NCBI GenBank assembly: GCA_016183775.1
Contig: JACPDY010000093.1
Span: 62,001 to 126,000 of the forward strand
Source: Bacteroidota bacterium
GTDB taxonomy: Bacteria; Bacteroidota; Bacteroidia; JABDFU01
DNA: 64,000 nt
Reading direction: 5' to 3'
Below are positions 61,444 to 64,000 of this stretch, piece after piece. The translations under genes and the position numbers were made by a program. Below the pieces are notes generated by a model. The model did no database searches. It was not told the origin of the DNA and saw only the letters and a program-made list of their open reading frames with translations. How positions within the stretch are numbered: position 1 is the first letter of the stretch; every line of letters begins with the position of its first letter.

Positions 61444-61869
61444 TTAACTGGCATTTTCAATTGCATCAGGAAATTGCTGAAGTATCGCTTTATTCTTTTC
61501 GTGTTCCAGCACTTCTTCAATCTCCTTTAACTCCTGGTCATTTAAAATTATAGCATTCTCAATGGCGGTTTCTGGAATATCAGGTTGAGAACCTAATTGA
61601 AGTGCCCGAAGAAAATCCTTTTTCGCTAAATCAAACTCTCCCATATTAAAGTGACAGTCACTTTTTAAAAAATATAAACTTGAATCTTTAGGCATAGTAA
61701 TTAGTAACTGTTTAAAATCAATCAAAGCTTTCTCATACTTTTCTGCCATGTTATACAATATTCCCCGTAAACGCAGAACACTTATGTTGTCAGTATCTCG
61801 CTTTAATTTTGCATTACACGAATCCAGCATCTCACAAATTAACTTATGCCTTAATACAAGTCTTTTCAT
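61444..61869 (-). CDS. TPR protein, 141 aa (paralogue family member 2)
   Basis: A helical TPR core (LRLRGILYNMAEKYEKALID, LYFLKSDCHFNMGEFDLAKK) is followed by a helical tail (ELKEIEEVLEHEKNKAILQQ). It shares the family pattern with 48942 and 63271. It is preceded on its strand by a three-helix membrane protein gene and structured RNA B, mirroring the order at 48.9-49.9 kb. Confidence 0.65.
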   Translation of the reverse strand: MKRLVLRHKLICEMLDSCNAKLKRDTDNISVLRLRGILYNMAEKYEKALIDFKQLLITMPKDSSLYFLKSDCHFNMGEFDLAKKDFLRALQLGSQPDIPETAIENAIILNDQELKEIEEVLEHEKNKAILQQFPDAIENAS

Positions 61870-61880
61870 AATTAATCTCT

Positions 61881-62210
61881 CTAAAATCCATTTATTAGGA
61901 TAATTAAAATCGCAATCGCAATTCCAGTTAGAAATACACCCATACTTACCCTAATTGCGCTCAAATGCACTGCCTTATAGTCTCTTTTTAAAAGTATTAT
62001 CCTAAAAAATATCAAGTTTAGGATAAAAGACGTAAGTAAAAAAAGGGATGCTAACTTAACCATTTTGCCGGTATTTATGGTCAAATATTCATAAAATGTT
62101 ACATGAGTAATAAAATCAGCCTTATCGAATAGCAAAATGTTAAAGGAAATTATAGCGCAGAAATTTACTAAAATGAATAGAAAAATCTCTTTAATTGATG
62201 GGATTATCAT
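61881..62210 (-). CDS. Three-helix membrane protein, 109 aa
   Basis: Hydrophobic helices lie at about 5-27 (SIKEIFLFILVNFCAIISFN), 50-72 (MVKLASLFLLTSFILNLIFF) and 85-107 (RVSMGVFLTGIAIAILIILI). No family recognised. It starts 24 bases downstream of the terminator that ends structured RNA B, so its expression may depend on readthrough. Confidence 0.55.
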   Translation of the reverse strand: MIIPSIKEIFLFILVNFCAIISFNILLFDKADFITHVTFYEYLTINTGKMVKLASLFLLTSFILNLIFFRIILLKRDYKAVHLSAIRVSMGVFLTGIAIAILIILINGF

Positions 62211-62233
62211 GGTTATGTGTTTAAATTGGTTTC

Positions 62234-62270
62234 ATAAAAAAAGGGTATGAACCCCATCAGGCACATACCC
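62234..62270 (-). terminator. Rho-independent terminator after structured RNA B
   Basis: On the minus strand GGGTATG, a 14-base loop, and CATACCC form a stem followed by TTTTTTTAT. It lies between the RNA candidate and the membrane protein gene at 62210, so it either ends a small RNA or acts as an attenuator. Confidence 0.75.
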
Positions 62271-62288
62271 TCCATGATAAAATATGGT

Positions 62289-62434
62289 GGGTGTGGTACC
62301 CTGACAACATTTACCGAGTAGAAGGCTCCGCTAAGAACCTACGCAAGAATAAATGAGCAAGGCCACACCCATATAGGTGTAGCTTGTCATTTATTGTTCT
62401 TGCGTAAAATTATTTAGCGGATTTTTCTACTCGG
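62289..62434 (-). ncRNA. Structured RNA candidate B: long hairpin plus pseudoknot
   Basis: The minus-strand RNA pairs 62425-62434 with 62314-62323 (CCGAGTAGAA/TTCTACTCGG), 62414-62421 with 62327-62334 (TCCGCTAA/TTAGCGGA), 62397-62405 with 62341-62349 (ACGCAAGAA/TTCTTGCGT), 62387-62393 with 62350-62356, and CAAG with CTTG at the tip. The tip strand at 62363-62370 can pair with 62289-62296 (GGGTGTGG/CCACACCC). The spacing and the tip motif CAAG...GGGyGTGrs...CTTG match RNA A although the stems differ in sequence. A terminator follows. Confidence 0.65.
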
Positions 62435-62544
62435 CAAAAAGACAATAAAAATTTTTATTTTATAAAGAACGTTACAATACAAAAATAACACTAAAAATGC
62501 AATTTGAGATTTATTTTATTAGAAATCATTTGAATCCCGCTTGT

Positions 62545-62850
62545 TTAAGGGGATATAGCTTCCAATAATTCATCATAAATTTCCTCAGCAAGTTCGTTCA
62601 ATTTTTCTTTGGATTCAGTGATATCAATTTCTTTAACTTTTTCTCCCATCGCAAGATATATTTTTTCATATACCATTTCACTCTGTTCACTTTCTTCAAA
62701 CCCCATCATTGAAAGAATTTTTTCTCCGAGATATAGATTATAATCATCTGCATTCAAGCCCAATGCGTTCAGCCCTGATACAAGTTTTGTATTAGTTAAA
62801 TCATCTTTTATCAGACTAAGAATAATTTTTTTTTCATTTAAGATTATCAT
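62545..62850 (-). CDS. Small acidic hypothetical protein, 101 aa
   Basis: It has an N-terminal Ile/Lys-rich segment, then acidic helices (LNALGLNADDYNLYLGEKIL, KLNELAEEIYDELLEAI). No family recognised. The ~110 bases to the divergent XRE gene hold the promoters for both. Confidence 0.5.
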   Translation of the reverse strand: MIILNEKKIILSLIKDDLTNTKLVSGLNALGLNADDYNLYLGEKILSMMGFEESEQSEMVYEKIYLAMGEKVKEIDITESKEKLNELAEEIYDELLEAISP

Positions 62851-63038
62851 GTTCTCTAAAATTTTATGAAAATATTTTTATCATGCAAATATAACATAAT
62901 ATGTTTTATAAGTAATATTTAATAATAGTTAAATATCATATTTTGTTACTTTGATGATTGGCAATGATAGGAGAAGGTCAAATGGATGTTTTACGTAAGC
63001 CGAAATTTGGATACTTTTACCCAGGATATTTTGATAAA

Positions 63039-63266
63039 ATGGCTAAAAAGAAAGAAAAAGGTATTGTAGAAATAAACAGGATACGGGTTGTTCTTGCGGA
63101 AAAGAATATTTCTCAGAAGGATCTTGCTGAAATGGTAAATAAAGCGCCAGGAACAATAACAAGAATATGCAGTAATAAAAATCAACCTACCTTAAAACTT
63201 CTAAGAGAAATTGCTCTTGCTTTAGACGTGAATATTAAGGAGCTACTTTATGACACAAAATTCTAA
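63039..63266 (+). CDS. XRE-family helix-turn-helix regulator
   Basis: The ~75-residue protein has an HTH (INRIRVVLAEKNISQKDLAE, APGTITRICSNKNQPTLKLL, LALDVNIKELLY), typical of short XRE regulators in this phylum. I start at ATG 63039; an upstream ATG at 62964 would add 25 residues of unusual sequence. A -7-like TTACTTTG lies at about 62945-62952. It probably controls neighbouring cassette or element genes. Confidence 0.7.
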   Translation: MAKKKEKGIVEINRIRVVLAEKNISQKDLAEMVNKAPGTITRICSNKNQPTLKLLREIALALDVNIKELLYDTKF

Positions 63267-63270
63267 TAAT

Positions 63271-63708
63271 CTATAAAATTGGTATATACTTGAGAAGTGC
63301 GGCAATTTTTTCATATTCAAGAATCTTTTGCATATTCTTTATTTCTTCCTCACCACCACTAATTGATGCTTGCAAAATAATTGCTTCTGAGTAACCTTCT
63401 ACAAATTCAGACTCTTCTTTTTTAAACTCTATTTTTAGCGCTCTTAAATAATCTTGTTTTGCAAGATCATACAGTCCCTTGCTGAAATAACAGTGACTTC
63501 TGAGATAATATATTGTTGCGTCATTTGGAAAATGATTAATAGTTCTGTTCAAATCTGAAATGGCTTCATCATAAAGTTGAACTATATTATTTAAAATACC
63601 TCTTATCCTTATCACTTGCATATTCTCCGGTTCTGACTTCAATTTTTTATTGCACGTTTTTAATAAACGGTGAAATGCTTCTATACTTTTTCTCTTGATT
63701 TCATACAT
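63271..63708 (-). CDS. TPR protein, 145 aa (paralogue family member 3)
   Basis: A TPR core (VIRIRGILNNIVQLYDEAIS, IYYLRSHCYFSKGLYDLAKQ) plus a helical tail (EEEIKNMQKILEYEKIAALL). Same family as 48942 and 61444. It lies between the XRE gene and the recombinase; no structured RNA copy precedes it here. Confidence 0.65.
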   Translation of the reverse strand: MYEIKRKSIEAFHRLLKTCNKKLKSEPENMQVIRIRGILNNIVQLYDEAISDLNRTINHFPNDATIYYLRSHCYFSKGLYDLAKQDYLRALKIEFKKEESEFVEGYSEAIILQASISGGEEEIKNMQKILEYEKIAALLKYIPIL

Positions 63709-63731
63709 AATGTTGAATTCTTACAATATTA

Positions 63732-63762
63732 TAAAAAAAGCCCTCTTTCGAGGACTTTTTTA
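63732..63762. terminator. Bidirectional Rho-independent terminator
   Basis: AAAAAAAGCCCTC-TTTC-GAGGACTTTTTT: stem of about 7 GC-rich pairs flanked by A and T runs, active for either strand. It directly follows the recombinase stop at 63764. Confidence 0.85.
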
Positions 63763-63763
63763 T

Positions 63764-64000
63764 TTAAGCTGGTTGCTTTTCTCCTTCGGCAGTAGCATTG
63801 ACAACCATTTCATTTACATCGTCCAAAACTTCATTTTCAAAATCATCTAAATATGATTGAGTGGTTGCTTCATCTTCATGGCCTAAACCTTCTTTAATAA
63901 CTGAGGTAGGAACATTGCTATACTTGGCTATTGTTGCCCAACTATGGCGTATAACATAAGAGGTGAAGGTGGATCCTCCAATTTTTTTGAGATATTTATT
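63764..64000 (-). CDS. Tyrosine recombinase (integrase), C-terminal part
   Basis: The frame continues past the right edge; 78 codons are visible. They contain FTSYVIRHSWATIAKYSN (RH of the active site), GLGHEDEATTQSYLD (H/W and the nucleophile Tyr context), then an acidic tail ending KQPA. This is a XerD/phage-integrase-type catalytic end. It may belong to the element that carries part of this window or to a second element beyond the edge. Confidence 0.85.
   Translation of the reverse strand, partial: NKYLKKIGGSTFTSYVIRHSWATIAKYSNVPTSVIKEGLGHEDEATTQSYLDDFENEVLDDVNEMVVNATAEGEKQPA

Overview
The window comes from a member of the Bacteroidota. The evidence is two giant surface proteins ending in type IX secretion sorting domains (a SprB-repeat adhesin with a gliding-motility type C-terminus, and a beta-repeat protein with a type A C-terminus), a PorP/SprF-type outer-membrane protein, a DUF3050 protein, and TAnnTTTG-type -7 boxes.

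Layout. (1) 1-2.4 kb: the end of a glycosyltransferase, a decayed winged-helix gene end, and a Schlafen/AlbA_2 protein on the minus strand. (2) 2.4-3.2 kb: a non-coding control region with 16-bp iteron-like repeats, palindromes and a long array of near-palindromic 8-mers about 23 bp apart, nested in a 116-bp tandem repeat. (3) 3.2-18.2 kb, plus strand: a 1888-residue protein with a C-terminal N6-adenine methylase, an SNF2/DEAH helicase interrupted by one in-frame amber codon, several small proteins, a protein with a DnaA domain IV-like region, and a P-loop ATPase resembling FtsK/HerA/A32 packaging ATPases. (4) 18.2-23.1 kb: a cargo island with DUF3050, an unknown protein, and a convergent AAA ATPase/subtilase pair resembling IetAS defence. 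(5) 23.3-37.3 kb, plus strand: a tightly packed operon of about 25 genes. It holds an abundant-looking structural protein followed by a strong terminator, many single-helix membrane proteins, an HExxH protein, a capsid-like protein with an inserted 7-bladed propeller, an amidase, holin- and spanin-like genes, a fibre and an M23 endopeptidase. No terminase, portal, tail tube, tape measure or relaxase was recognised. I read blocks 2-5 as a candidate tailless, membrane-containing virus or virus-derived element; this is inference.

(6) 37.4-47.4 kb, minus strand: three small genes, then PorP/SprF, a TPR/PD40 protein and the 2249-residue SprB-repeat adhesin as one operon. (7) 47.5-50.8 kb: small minus-strand genes, a structured RNA candidate and decayed gene fragments (STAS-like/TPR, nhaD). 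(8) 50.8-57.6 kb: the second giant secreted protein. (9) 57.7-64 kb: a paralogous pair of unknown genes, an IbrA/IbrB pair, a STAS-like protein, small TPR paralogues, a second copy of the structured RNA, an XRE regulator, and the C-terminus of a tyrosine recombinase at the right edge.

The most notable signals are the candidate virus module with its shared capsid-like fold, the two homologous pseudoknotted RNAs that differ by compensatory changes, the phased 23-bp array, and homopolymer or dinucleotide tracts beside the surface-protein genes that suggest phase variation.
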